DNA of 64,000 nt from Drechmeria coniospora (taxonomy: Eukaryota > Ascomycota > Sordariomycetes > Hypocreales > Ophiocordycipitaceae), in assembly GCF_001625195.1 (NCBI RefSeq), contig NC_054389.1, forward strand, positions 11,156,520-11,220,519. The letters run 5' to 3'. Shown here one piece after another: positions 33,081 through 45,521 of the stretch. Below the pieces are notes generated by a model that saw only the letters and a program-made list of their open reading frames with translations, was not told the DNA's origin and searched no databases. Position numbers and translations under genes: made by a program. Numbering within the stretch: the first letter of the stretch is position 1; each line of letters opens with the position of its first letter.

Positions 33081-36000
33081 TAGTTGGATAGATTGGACAC
33101 TAAGTACTTGTTACTTGGCTGGAGTCAAAGTACCAAGTAGTACGGAGTACTTGCAGTACTTTATGAGTCTTGTGAGTACAGTACAACAACTACTTAAGTA
33201 CCAAGTACAGTAGGCCAGTTGGGAGGGGCATGGAACTCTGCTCACGCTGCTCACGAAAGAGTACTGCAAGTATTACTGTGCTGTACATGTAAGCACGAGT
33301 ATTTTTTTCGAGCCGACTTGATTCAGTTGGAGGGGGACGGGGGGGCGAAAACGAGCGAGTGCGGCACCTACGGGTAGGATGGCGATTGTTCAACTCCGAG
33401 GACATGGACGAGTGGTGCAACGCTGGGGAGGAAAAGTAATAATTACAACGTTTATGCGTTCTGGGCGGAGCCGGACCCACGAAACGGGCTTGTGATGCGT
33501 AGAAAGCTGCAGGAGGGTGAGGCATCTGTGCGTTGTACGGAGTACGGAGTACCAGTAATCAAGTACGAAGTACATGTACACGTAGACCGGCCTCCGCCAG
33601 CAGTACTTTCAGGTAGTTTGTACCTCGTAGTTTTTCGCAGCTACGAGAACATGTACGACAAGTCTACAGTATCCGTATTACATGTACGAGTACGAATACA
33701 TGTAATATCGTCCTCCTTACTGTAATTAGATGAAAGTAGTGCATTTCCAGCAGTTTCGACATGCACTTGCAAGTACTGGCAAGTGTGGCTGTGGTAGAAG
33801 CAATACTTGCGTGTACAGTACTGTAAGCAGTACTCCATAAGTACAAGCACAAGTACTTATGGAGTAATATCAATACAACTACTCCGTACTCGTAAGTACT
33901 GTACAACTACTCCGTACTCGTAAGTACTGTACAACTACTCCGTACTCCGTACTTACATGTGCCTGGTACTGCAGGTATACAGCACTGTACTTGTACTTGG
34001 CTGTACTTGTCCACCCTCGTCCTTGCACGGTTCCTCGCTGTCTGCCAGGATGTCAATGCCTCGTAAGTACTGTACTTGCACTCCGTACTCGGTGCACCTT
34101 GCTGTATGTAAGTAAGTACTACCTGGTAGTTGTAAGTACGGGTATTCGTTCATAGGTACGGGGTACGGAGTAATTACAGCACACCTGCTACAGCTGCTTC
34201 CAGCACTTGCTGCAAGTACAGTACATGTACAGTGTGCAACGAGCTAATGCACCAATATCAAGTACTGACAGTAAATCCTTGTACTTATACATGCAGATAT
34301 GTATGCTCGTCCCACAGCACACCTTCGTGCTTGTACTTGCACGTACAGTAGGTCTAGGAGGGGGACAATCAGTAACTCTCCGTGGGCTCAAGTACGTATC
34401 ATGATAGATGGGCTGGGTGCAAAGTGCAGCGTTGGCGAGGGGAGACGGTGGATGAGCTGGCGATAAATGATGCCCATCGTACGACACACAATCGGCATCG
34501 GACGGTTGTGCGCACACGTGCACATTTCACTGTGGTGCACTGGTTATTTACGAGTCGCGGAGTACGATGATCCATCGGGCTGCTGGAATGGACGGAGTGG
34601 ATGGGGACGCTAGGTGGTCACTTACAGTTCTACTACTACTAGCATACTAGTCTTTTACCCTCGTACTACGCGTTCCATACTAGTGCTCGACCAAGTCCTC
34701 CTGTACTCGGTACACCTGATGTACTTGCACGCGGTATGAATGCTTGTACGGAGAACTTGCAGGTATTGCTCACAACCAGATTCCTGTCTGCACAAGTACT
34801 GTACTTGCAGCACATTTAAACACAGGAGATTGGGTTGTTCAGTGTTTAGTTCCGTCGGTACGAAGTACAGTAGAACAGGTACTATACTTCCACCTACAGT
34901 ACGTGTACTGAAGTACTTACTTGTAGGGAGTACTTTCTACTGCAAGTACCTATGCACTTGCTTACATGTACTCCGGACGACGAGTGCATGCGCATGTCCA
35001 CGTAAGAGTACTCCGTACTGCACATGTACTTACTGTACTTACGTGCACTTACAAGAACTGTGCAATGTACTGTACAGGTACAAGCAGTACTAAGCACGGC
35101 ATGGTCATATCACGGAGTACGGAGAAACACTGTTACATGCTTACGGTACACTGCACATGTACATGGACGTGACAGTTACGGAGGATATGTACTTGCACAT
35201 GAACAGTATTTTCCAGCACAAAATTTGCTTGACCTGGTGGATGGACGAATGATGCGCTAGGTGTACAACGTACTTGTGTAAGTAGAAAAGTACAACTAAA
35301 CATGTACACCTAAGCACTTGCACCAACTTGGACTCCGTACTGTACATGTGCTTGGGATGTGCGGCTCTGCTCCGGGATGTGGGCGTTGGATCGCTTCTGC
35401 AAGTACGGAGTAATTATTACTTACATGTCCAGTATGTACGTATTACATACTTGTACTGTAAGTAGTAATAATACTTGTACTTGTACGGAGTACTTGCTCC
35501 GTACCGGAGTACGGAGTGCTTACTACCAAGTATTACAGCAAGTACGTACTTATTTGCCGTAGAACACCATGCGGCACTAGGTGGGTGTTCGGAGTACTGT
35601 AGCATGACTAAGTTCTGTACCTCGAATCTGCGGGGACATGCAGCCAAGTACACTGGAAGGTGTACAAGTACAGTACTTGCAAGTCAGTACGAGCAAACCG
35701 GACATGTGATGAAGTGATTGCATGTACTTGCTTGCACCTACATGTCCAGGAAGTACTCCGTACAGTGTTGTGCTGTACAAGTTGGTGCAAGAGTGCAAGT
35801 TGTAGGTAAGCATGCACTCGTAGGTGGAAGTACTTACAACCACAGTACTCCGTACTCCGTACATGGATCCCTAAAAGTACATGCGCCGCACACCGACATA
35901 ACACACAAGTACCAAGTACAAGATTTACGGTGTGGTGCCCCGTGCAAGCACATGCAAATAAACTTGTACTGTAGGTGCAAGTACATGTGCAGGCTGGATG

Positions 36001-38740
36001 CATGACTGACCGCCGACTGGCGTGTAGTCGTAAACCTAGGTGTACAACTAGCTACTCGTCATCATGGATGTGTTCAACCGGTGCACCGTCCAATGCCACC
36101 TCGGCTTGAACCCAGGAAGGATATACTTAGTATCGGTTGATATACAGTAGACGTGGCTGGGAGAGTCTTGGCCTCGGACCCTTCAAACGACGAGGACCAA
36201 CCAGCGCGAATACCGGCATACCGTATCGCTTAAGAGCACAGCGCACCACTATCATGTGCAAGTAGTTGTGTACTAGGCATGTACGTACACTATATCTGTT
36301 CTTGTAAGCACTTGTACCAGGTCTAGGTACTAGGTACTTAAGTCAGGCACTTCAGTAGGCAAGTACTTACTTGCAACTGCAGTACAGAGTACTTGCCTAA
36401 GTACTCACTTTGTGGATGTGCTCTTGTACGTACACTGTACTTGCTGTACAATACTTGTAGCTGTACATGTACTGTAGGTGTACACTGTAGGTGTACATGT
36501 ACATGTACTTATACTCGGACATGATGGTGCGTTTGGCTTTGGACAGATTGGTATCCATACTTACGAGCACTCCAGAATCTACTGTACAGCACCTTACCAT
36601 GACTTACAGTACTTGCGTATTACAAGTAATACGACTACTCCGTACTTACTGTATAGGTGCATTCCCATTTATTGAGAACCAAAAGTTACTTACTCGTGCA
36701 AGCACGGAGCACTTGAAACGACGACGTGGGATGCACCTACGGAGGAGTACCTGGAATAATACCGGAAATGTACGGAGTACAGAGTACAGCTATTGGTATT
36801 TGTCCTGTACACCTACTTGGTGCATGAAGCAAGTACAGCAAGTACATGTACTTGTAGTGCGCTGAACGAGTAAGCATACATGTACACTACATGTACAAGT
36901 ACTTGGGTATTTTGTACAAAGGTTGCGGACGACGAGATGAGATGATGCCTCGTGGCTCGACCGATCGGTCGGGGCTTCGGGATTTTTTTTCGTTGGTCCC
37001 ACGGGTGCTGATGGGTGTGGCACGGCGAGGTGGAGGGTACTAGGTACTAGGTAAGTGGGAGCGAGGGTGCCAGTACTTAGGTACCGGTACCGCGCCGATG
37101 CCAGCAAGTACTCAAGTACAAGCAGTACGTACTTACTGTAATCGTACCTGTACAAGTACGAAAGGATGCATGTTCGTCCCGGCAAGGGTGTACATGCAAG
37201 AACTTGGGTACCTAGCACTTCGTACAAATGGGCATGCCGTACGTGCCAGGTGGTCACGCGCAGAGGGTAATGCTCATATGACTTGGCTTGTTTGCCTGTT
37301 TGATCAGGCAAGTGAACGAACGAGGGGGAGGGATCGATTAGGTAGATATCCGACACGGCCACAAGGATTGGAGGCACGAGAGCCTACCGTACTGTACATG
37401 TAATAAGTGCGGAGTACTGCTGTATTACAGTACTTGGTACAAGTACAAGTACTCCGAAATTTCTCCGTACACTACCTACTTACTGTGCTGCGCCTACTCC
37501 GTACATGTACTTCCATGCAGGTGTACATACAACTAAAAACATACTGCAAGTACGTTGTACTTTGGTGTAGGTGTACTGCAAAGTACTTGCTGTACAGCAC
37601 CCAAGTACAGTAAGTGAGTAACTACGGAGTACATGTACACTAATTAATTAACTGATAGGTGCGGTGCAAGGACGCAGTGTTTGTGTCTGTCCTGTTCGCA
37701 CCCCCACCAATAACATGGTACTTACCGACATGTACTCAAGTACTGTACTTACAAGGGAAGAGGAAGTACAAGTAAGTAGGTACTTGCAGGGACGAGCCGC
37801 ATCAAGTACGTGTACTTTTGTGCCGCTGGGCCGGAGGGGAGGGGCAGGCCTAAATTGCACTGGTTGTGAAAGTAGGTGAAGCACTTTGGCAGTGTTCACC
37901 AGTCCGGCACTCCGTAGTTGCTCGGTAAATGCAACACATCTGCAGCGCTCGCAAGCAAGCTAGGTGGCGTGCGGAGTGGTGCTTGATGAAAATACTGGCA
38001 AATCCCGGTACGAAGTTCTGTAGATGCTCTGTACTGTAGTTGTAAAATACAGTATTGTTTAGGAACGGTGTACGCAAGTGCTTGGTACATGTTCAGGGCA
38101 AGTATTTGCATGTGCTGTATTTACCAACACTTGCTCCATTTTCCGTGCTGTATACTGACTGTAAATACATCCTACCAGTATGATTCACATGTTGAGTACA
38201 TGTACGGAGTACTGTACCGAATCCTCCGTACCGACCGAGGACTTGTACATGTAGTATTACTTGCGGCCCGGAGTAGTGCACTGCACAATGATCTGAGCCA
38301 TGCAGGGTAGGTGTACTTGTGCTCCGTGCATGGTAGGTAAGTATTAAGTATATTGCAGTTGTACTTTATGTGCGCTTGCAAAGCCGTAATACTCGAGTTC
38401 TAATCCTATGAACACAATGTCCTTGTTCCCTAGGTACATGTAAGTACTCCGACTTGCAAGTGCGTGCAAGTAAATGTGCTGTAAGTAAGTACATATCCTA
38501 CCAGAGGAGTGACTGAACACGACACCCGCGAAAACATGTGCAAGTAGGTAAGTAGTTGTAATTACTTGCATGTGCTCTATTTCCCTCGGCACAGAGTACT
38601 GTATTCGTACAGTATTTCCAGAACCAATCTGTACCCAAGTAGATGATACTGGCAAGTCAAAATTTACGTGTACTTATTCCGTTTGTACGTTGCAGCAAAC
38701 AAGTACTTGCTGTAGGTGCAAGTACGTTGTACATGTGCAC
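33081..38740. repeat. Largest GTAC-word island (gene desert)
   Basis: About 5.6 kb consist almost wholly of words around GTAC in both orientations (CAAGTACTTG, ACGGAGTACTCCGT, GTACATGTAC, CTGTACTG). In 37381-37650 alone I count 19 GTAC sites, where about one is expected by chance. There is no fixed period except local tandem units such as the one at 33875-33948. No recognisable gene is present; the many short Tyr/Cys/Val-rich frames are translations of TAC/GTA/TGT words. A few sub-stretches (about 34400-34620, 36010-36240, 37660-37720) are less repetitive but also empty. Confidence 0.75.
33875..33948. repeat. 28-bp tandem unit, about 2.6 copies
   Basis: The unit begins ACAACTACTCCGTACTCG and ends TAAGTACTGT. 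Copies start at 33875, 33903 and 33931 (the last is partial). The first two are identical, which suggests a recent local duplication within the GTAC island. Confidence 0.85.
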
Positions 38741-39830
38741 CTGCTAAAGCAAAAATGTCTGTGCCTGCACTCGCATCATGGCCTAAGGCAACAACCGCCG
38801 CATCGGTGGCTTGATTCAACCTCCTTCCCCCCATGGCCTTGAGCGAAGGAACGAAAGGGAACGAGAACCTTGACAAAGCGACCGACGACCTTGAAGACGG
38901 CCTCGACAACGGAGCTTTGACAACGGATCATGACGACGGATCATGACGGATCTTGACAATGGACCTTACAACGGACCGATAGGTGATGGACAAAACAACG
39001 CGGCGTCTGCCCCGTCGAATGGGCCTATCGAATGCGAGCACGGCAAAATGGAAAGAGTTTTGCTCCCTGCGGGGGGAGAGAAGAGAGAGAGAGTTGGGAA
39101 GAGTCAGTCGATCCGTCTCCTCAGAGAGTCCTGCTGCTTGCTGCTGCCTGCCTCCCTGCCGCCCTGCTGCCCTGTCGCCGTCGTTGCTACGCTGCTCTTC
39201 CAGGTTCCTAGGAGGCCTTCAAGGTCGCCCGCGCCGCGTCCTCGCCACTCTCCCGGTCCCGGTCCCAGTCGGCCCTCGACTGGACTCGTGGCAGAGCTGC
39301 ACCTTGCTGCGGCGGTGCTGCGGTGCTGCGCTGCTGGTGGGGATGCCTGCATCCACCCATCCTTGCCTGCCCTACCCTGCCCTGCCCTACCCCGCAGCGC
39401 TTGTCCCTCCATGTCGATTATCCCGCCCTCCCCCAATGACGGGGGGGAGAGGGGTGGAGAGGATTTTCGATGCAGCATTCATTTCATTTCACGCGAGGCC
39501 ATCAGTTGATGGGCAAGAAGATGCGCGAGTAAGAGCAAGGTTGGTGCAATTTCGCCGTCCGTCCCGACCCGTCGCAGCCTCACCGCGCGGCCGACCGGAT
39601 GCCGGACTTTGTTTTGAGGCTGTGCTCGGTTTCATGCCTCTCCGTCTCGAATTCGAGTTTCGAAACCTTCATGCCTTCCTGTTGCCGTGGATCCCGAACC
39701 GCCGCAGGGGCGCCTGCCTTCAAGATCGCTGCGACAATGCACCGCCCGGACTCTTGACGAATGTGTGCGATTGATGACGGAGACACGACACATCCGAAAA
39801 CGGAGAATATCCCAAGGTGCGTATTACTTC
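38741..39830. other. Non-repetitive interval, no gene seen
   Basis: GC-richer DNA interrupts the GTAC islands. The two overlapping plus-strand frames (38943-39509 and 38983-39774) are long but start at poor contexts, are rich in Cys/Pro/Ser/Leu and have no recognisable domain. I do not call them genes. Confidence 0.35.
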
Positions 39831-42218
39831 CGGAGCAAGTACACCTACATGTACGGAGTCCAACTGCTGTAGGTGTACACGAACATTACGAGCACGAGTA
39901 CGAGTATTGTTACTTGCTGTACGGCACAGTACTGTAAGTACTTACTTACGCTCATGGACGGCAACCAAGATACCGGAGCATCTCGACGGAACTTACCATT
40001 CCGGTGTCTCTTCCGTTTCTCACACTTCCGCCCCCCCCAGGCTAGGCAGGATGCCACTAAGCAGGGAAACCCTGCCTTATTGGGCGACGTCAGGAAGGCT
40101 GGCGTTGCTATTAGTTCGGTTGAGGCGCCGAGAGACATCCCCCCCTTTCCACCCCCTTACTCCCCCAGCAGCATGCTAGTCAGTCGCCTTCTCGCCGGTT
40201 GTGGCGCACGGCCCAACTCTTCTGGGCTCCGTCCGTCCTTGGAAGGAGTTGCAACTCCTTATTCGTTATGCCATTAATGAAGTGTGTGTGCTAATACTAG
40301 CAGCTACTAAGCATGATCGCAGCACTGCACTGGTAAGTAATTGTCAGTATTCCAGCATCCCACGACTCCGTTCTTGCTGATAATACTACTACTGCTACTA
40401 CTGCCAGTAGTGCTGCTGCCGCTAATACTGCCACCCGCCATCTAGGTGTGTTTATCTATCTGATCGAACAAACCAACGAAATGCCTTGACTCAGGCATCA
40501 CTCCTGGCCTTGTTTTTCCGAGCTCGGAGCTCTCAAGACGGCCTGTCTGGCGGCGGAGCCACTCCATACACACCTACTTTCTTAGATTGGGCCTGTCTGG
40601 CCGCCAGTGGGATACGCAGTCAGTCCAACGACGCGCGGGCCGCTGCCGATTTCTATCATGCACACCTCGTACTTACGTACGCCTTACGAAAAGCGCACAC
40701 CCGAGTGTACCCTACGTCGATGGGATGCAGCGCGAATGACTGTATCAAGACATCACTTAGATGCACACCGACAAATACTTGCAAGTATTTGTCCACTCAC
40801 TTACTCGTATGTCCATGTATTACTACAAAAATAGAACTGCACGGGTGCGAGCGAGCACCCGTCCTGAGACTCGGGTCGGTACCAGATATTCGATTCTCCC
40901 GCGAGGAGCCTTACTTGCACTACTTACTATAAGTAAGTACGCGTAAGAATACTTTACGTGGACATGTACACGTACATCGTTCGTGTGCAAAGGACGCTGC
41001 AGGTGCACACCGACGCTCCAACAACCGGCGTGGTGTTCTTGTATCTGTACTTGCCTGCTATCGGATAGTTACGATTCGAGTCGAATTACTTGCTGCCTTT
41101 AGCTCCGCGCTGCTGGGCCCTCTGCTGGACCCTCTGCTTGGTATGCCCCCCTCCACACCCCGGTTGCTATACCCCCTCTTCATGGTTCACCCTCCTTCTC
41201 TAGCCTGGAAGCCCCTGCCGGCCAGACTCGTCTCCACAGGCTCGCATCAGAATATCATAACGTTTAGACCCTACTAGTAGCTGGGCCCTGAGGGGAAGAA
41301 GGGGGGGGAGGGGCCAGCCTCATCACACGGCAGTCTCGGTCCATGGTGCTTCTGGCGCCTCGGCCCTGGTCGCTGTTCATCTGACTTGATGAATTTCTAC
41401 ACTTGCCCGCAGGTACTCGCACACCTACACCGGCGTCCTGCCGCTTCGGACATGAGATTGTCAAGTCATCGAGCCCCGGATTTCCCGCGAGAGCGGCGGG
41501 GTGACGCATGTCTGCCCGTTGAGCACCAGATCATGCAGCGCTCCTGATGCGCCTGCAGTGGGTGCCCAAGTAGGTGCACTCGTACCGTGATGGCAGGTGT
41601 GCGGTAAGTAGTTGTGCTTGCACACCTGCGGAAGCGAAGGAGAAAGATGCCTCCACTAAATGGAACAACTGATCAAGTCAGAACCTTGTCGTGTCGTGTG
41701 CCTCTATCTCCTCCAGACGGAGACCCTGCCAGGGAGATCCACACTGGCTCCGGCTCTTCTTTCGTGTCTCCATCGCTGCCACCTTCGTCAGGGAATCGGG
41801 TCACTAAGTACTGTCCAGCAAGTATTCGTACTTGTGCCAACAAGCGTCTCCTGTCCCGCTGGTGCAATTATCGACTTGGATCCCTGCACTATAGCCTAAC
41901 TCCTGCTCCTTAGTATGACGAACCACCGACATATCCCGCACACACAACTGGTCCTCCCATCCCCCGTCTCTCTTTCCAGAACCTTGGCTGAGGAGCGGCG
42001 TCTAGACCGTCCGTGCTGGAACCAGTTATAACTGCCTCAGTCTTATTTGCCCAGCCCAACCCTGGTTCGTCGCCACAGCAGACGCCGGCCTTTGGAGCTC
42101 CTCCTACTGGACAATTGCACACCAGCGCTAAGGGAGCCCCATCAAGGCACACCGGCAGACGGAGCAGGCTTGTTGTGTGGGTGGGTGTGTGTTTGTGTGT
42201 TTGTGCGCGCGCGTGTGT
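39831..42218. other. Gene-poor region with a weaker GTAC island
   Basis: GTAC words are frequent in 39836-39955 and 40660-41060 and sparse elsewhere. A TACTAC/GCTACTACTG-like stretch lies near 40381-40430. GTGT-rich DNA precedes 42219. No gene is recognised until the Myb protein. Confidence 0.45.
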
Positions 42219-43891
42219 ATGAGCGAGACGGAAAGAGATAAAGGGGAGACAGGGCGTGGTGAGTGTGTGTGATCATTTACGTACAAGTATAAGCGTATGG
42301 AGGAAGTGTGGGCGTCTTGCATTCTGTCATCTATCAACCCGTTGCCTGCTTCCTTTCAACAACCAACTCTTGGCCCTTCCAGAACGCAAGCGCAAAGACA
42401 ACAAACAGCAACAGACAGCAGAGCACTACGGTAGCATTCTCCTCCAGCCATCACGACGTCGATCCTACACTCGCCGTCGACGTCGACTTTGGAACAACGC
42501 CACTTCCCCGGTGACGACGCCCGAGGGGGCATCTTGGCCATTGAACCCGCAGTATCTCCCAGTCTGGAAGCCGTTCAGGGCCGCTCGCCCTGGCGGAACC
42601 CATGGGCCGAAGTCACGCTGGCGGACAACTATCGAGTCGGAGGTTACAATGTGGACTACGCTGGCCAAAGTTCACACACGAGCGGTCTGAGCCAGCTACA
42701 GCACGCGTACACCTCGCCAGTCCATCAACACAACCATCACCCACAGGCGGCGCAGCCGTCGCAGGCGCAACAACAGCAAACGCCCTACCAAGCACACCAT
42801 AAGCAGCAGACGCAAAACCCCTATCAGCACCAGCACCGGAACTCCGTCCACCACCCCGGGCTGTCCCCCGTCGACGCCGGCACGCCGCCCGGCCAAGCGC
42901 ATGGCCATATCCCGAGCCGACCGGTCATAGGCATCAGCCAGAAGCAACAACAGCAGCAATCGCAGTCGCAGCCGCAGTCGCAGCCGCAGCAGCCGGCGTC
43001 GCATAAGCCGCAGGTCCCGATGGATCCCTCACACCTGCACAACCACCGGCTCGGCCACGTCCACTTCGGCACGGCCAACTCCGTCTCGTCGCCACTGTAC
43101 GGGGCCGTCTCGTCTCCCACCCAAGCGGCATACTCGTACAGCACGCCGAGCGCGAAGAGGCCACGGACGGACGACTTCGACCTCGGCGTTTCCGTCGTCG
43201 ACCAATCCGGCATCGACAGCGTCCAGGCAACCTCGCTCGGGGCCGCGTACGACCAGGCAGCGGCAGCGGCGGCGGCGGCGGCGGCGACGACGCCCGACCA
43301 CGGGCCCCAGATGCACCACCACCACCACCTCCCCGACCTCGGGCCTCCAGCCAAGTCGATGCGGCGGGAGGACATGGGCGGCGCGCCGAGCATGGTCGGC
43401 CAGGCGGGCATGCCGGAGCCGGCGCCGCGGCCGCGGGGACCGAAGCTCAAGTTCACGGCCGAGGACGACCAGCTGCTGATCGAGCTGAAGGAGCAGAAGA
43501 ACCTTACGTGGAAGCAGATTGCCGACTTTTTCCCCGGGCGATCCTCGGGCACGCTGCAGGTGCGCTACTGCACCAAGCTCAAAGCCAAGACGACGCTCTG
43601 GACAGAGGAGATGGTAAGCGAATCGAGTGCGTCGTCCCACCGCCATGCCAGGCTAACCGGTACCCCCCCTCGCAGGACGACAAGCTTCGCAAGGCGCTGC
43701 AAGACTACGAGAACGAGAAATGGCGCATCGTGGCACACAAGGTCGGCTCGGGCTTCACGCCGGCCGCGTGCCGAGAGCGAGCCGGACAGCTGTCGGGCGA
43801 CGAGCCGGAGCAGCTGTGGGAGTCCATGTCACCGAAGGCAGCGTCTCTGCCGGATTCGATGGAGATGCCGCAGACGCAGCGGCCATGGTGA
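42219..43891 (+). CDS. Myb/SANT-domain DNA-binding protein
   Basis: The proposed exons are 42219-42258, 42448-43613 and 43676-43891 (473 aa). Exons 2 and 3 are well supported. Exon 1 is a prediction: the long frame has no ATG before the SANT-bearing part until far inside, and it is closed upstream by TAG at 42432. An ATG at 42219, a consensus GTGAGT donor and the CCTCCAG acceptor join in the right phase. The N-terminal half is low-complexity, rich in Gln, His, Pro and Ala (poly-Ala and HHHHH near residues 265-290). The SANT/Myb region (about 320-430) reads KLKFTAEDDQLLIELKEQKN, LTWKQIADFFPGRSSGTLQV, then DDKLRKALQDYENEKWRIVA after intron 2. This is a conserved fungal two-repeat Myb family and probably a nuclear regulator. 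No target is assigned. Confidence 0.82.
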
Positions 43892-44138
43892 AAAGATGAT
43901 GATGAAGATGACGACGAAGACCATGACGGGCTGTGGGAGGATGGAAGAGCGGGAGTTAGGGTCGGGGGGGAGGTAGTGTCGGCTGTACGAGCGGGTACAT
44001 TGCAGGGACTGTTGCAGATAATAAGTAGATACCCTCCATAATTTAATTTTCAAGATGCGGTCTTTATAGAGTCATGGCGACAAGGCGGGCGACGTGTGAT
44101 CGGATGGTGAGAAAAAGAAAATAAAGCCAAACGGAGAT

Positions 44139-45521
44139 TTACGTGGGAGATGTGAAATATGATACGTCTACTCCGTACTCGACCAGCAGATGGGCTACCA
44201 GCTCCTCTTTCGTCAACACGGTAGCACTGTCGACGAGGGCGACGAGTGCGCGGTGGGTGGGAACGACGAGTCCCTGCTGCAGCCGTTCGGCTGTTTCGAC
44301 GATCCAGCCGTTGAAGTCATGCACCTCGGTCTGCTTGCCGGCACGCACGTCCTGCAGCATGGAGCTGTCGTTGTCGGCGACGGTGGCGCCGAAGTCGTAG
44401 AGGAGCTTGTGCAGGCGGACGGGCGCAAAGCGGTGGCTGAGCTGCTCCCTGAGCGACTCGAGGCTGCCAACGTCGGCCGTCTCGAGGATGGGGGTGCTGC
44501 TTTCGTCGCTGACGAGGGCTTGCAGGACGCTGCCAGTTTCGGCAAGCAGCCTCTCGATGACGGGGGAGAGGAGGTTGGCGGGCGGGTCCTCGAAGAGAGC
44601 ACCGTTCTTGCAGCGCAGGACGGCAGTCAGGGGGTTGATGACGGAGTTGTAGACGAGCTTCTCGAGCTGGCGCAGCCACAGCTCCGTGGCGGAGACGGCG
44701 GTGCAGGCGAGCAGGGGCGCCGTGACTAGCTGGCGCGTCAGATAGTCAACGCTTGGCGCCCGGTGCCGCGATCTGTTCAGCAGGACGGGGCCGACGGTAG
44801 CGCTGGCTGGGGACGCGTGGACGCTTCGGAAGGGGCCGAGGGAGTAGAGGCCGTGACCGGTGACGCAGGCGAGGAAGTTGGGCGCGTCCCCGGCAGGGTA
44901 TCGGCGCGTCACGTACGCGGGCCCGTGGGGGGGCCAGAGCTTGGTAATGCCATTCTGCGTAAAGGCCACGGTGCTTTCGCCATCGAGGTAGCGACGCAGT
45001 CGATCTGCCTGGGGCACGGCGGCGGATGCCTTGGTAGCGATGATGAGGTTGCGGAGAGCGGCGCCGTCGGCGACCTCGCGGACGGGACCGCACTCGGGGG
45101 GCGTCTCGGTCCAGTACTCGATGTCGAATGCCGTCTTGTTCCTCGTAGGGACGCCGTTCTGAATGAGCTCAAGGCCTTCGGCCGAGAGCCACTGGGCGAG
45201 GAGCTCCTCGCGGTGGACGACAAGCGTCAGGGGCGGGGTGGGGATGTGGCGCGCGAGGTGGCTGGCGTAAAGGCGGCCGATGTTACCGACGCCGAGGATG
45301 AAGATGCGACGGTCGAGATCGGCAGCGGGCCGGGCCGAGGGCGAGGACGATGGCGAGGACGAGGAGGGGGGCATGCACTCGTACGACCTCGGCGAGAGGT
45401 TGGCCGGAGTCCAGGCGAACAACTTCGGGGGAGGTGCCTGGTCCTCGAGGAGCGCTCTGAGCCAGGCTGGATGGGATGAGACGGCGGGGTTGGGTGGACG
45501 GAGGCGCGTCCGAAGGGTCAT
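44139..45521 (-). CDS. 2-dehydropantoate 2-reductase-like (ApbA/PanE) protein
   Basis: A single exon of 460 aa with the ATG at 45521. The N-terminus is Arg/Pro/Ser-rich (about 1-70) and might be a mitochondrial leader. A Rossmann fold then begins with the dinucleotide motif GVGNIG at 77-82 (FILGVGNIGRLYASHLAR). The ApbA N-terminal domain continues through LIIATKAS and VAFTQNGI. The C-terminal ApbA_C helical domain contains EKLVYNSVINPLTAVLRCKNG, whose Lys and Asn match the catalytic region of ketopantoate reductases. Known family reaction: NADPH-dependent reduction of 2-dehydropantoate to pantoate in vitamin B5/CoA synthesis. Several paralogs exist in fungi, so a related oxidoreductase role is possible. 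It converges on the Myb gene, with stops about 247 bp apart. Confidence 0.85.
   Translation of the reverse strand: MTLRTRLRPPNPAVSSHPAWLRALLEDQAPPPKLFAWTPANLSPRSYECMPPSSSSPSSSPSARPAADLDRRIFILGVGNIGRLYASHLARHIPTPPLTLVVHREELLAQWLSAEGLELIQNGVPTRNKTAFDIEYWTETPPECGPVREVADGAALRNLIIATKASAAVPQADRLRRYLDGESTVAFTQNGITKLWPPHGPAYVTRRYPAGDAPNFLACVTGHGLYSLGPFRSVHASPASATVGPVLLNRSRHRAPSVDYLTRQLVTAPLLACTAVSATELWLRQLEKLVYNSVINPLTAVLRCKNGALFEDPPANLLSPVIERLLAETGSVLQALVSDESSTPILETADVGSLESLREQLSHRFAPVRLHKLLYDFGATVADNDSSMLQDVRAGKQTEVHDFNGWIVETAERLQQGLVVPTHRALVALVDSATVLTKEELVAHLLVEYGVDVSYFTSPT

Noticed and set aside
38943..39774. Overlapping plus-strand frames of 188 and 263 codons
   Set aside because: Two overlapping frames of similar length, Cys/Pro/Leu-rich, without domains or plausible splice structure.
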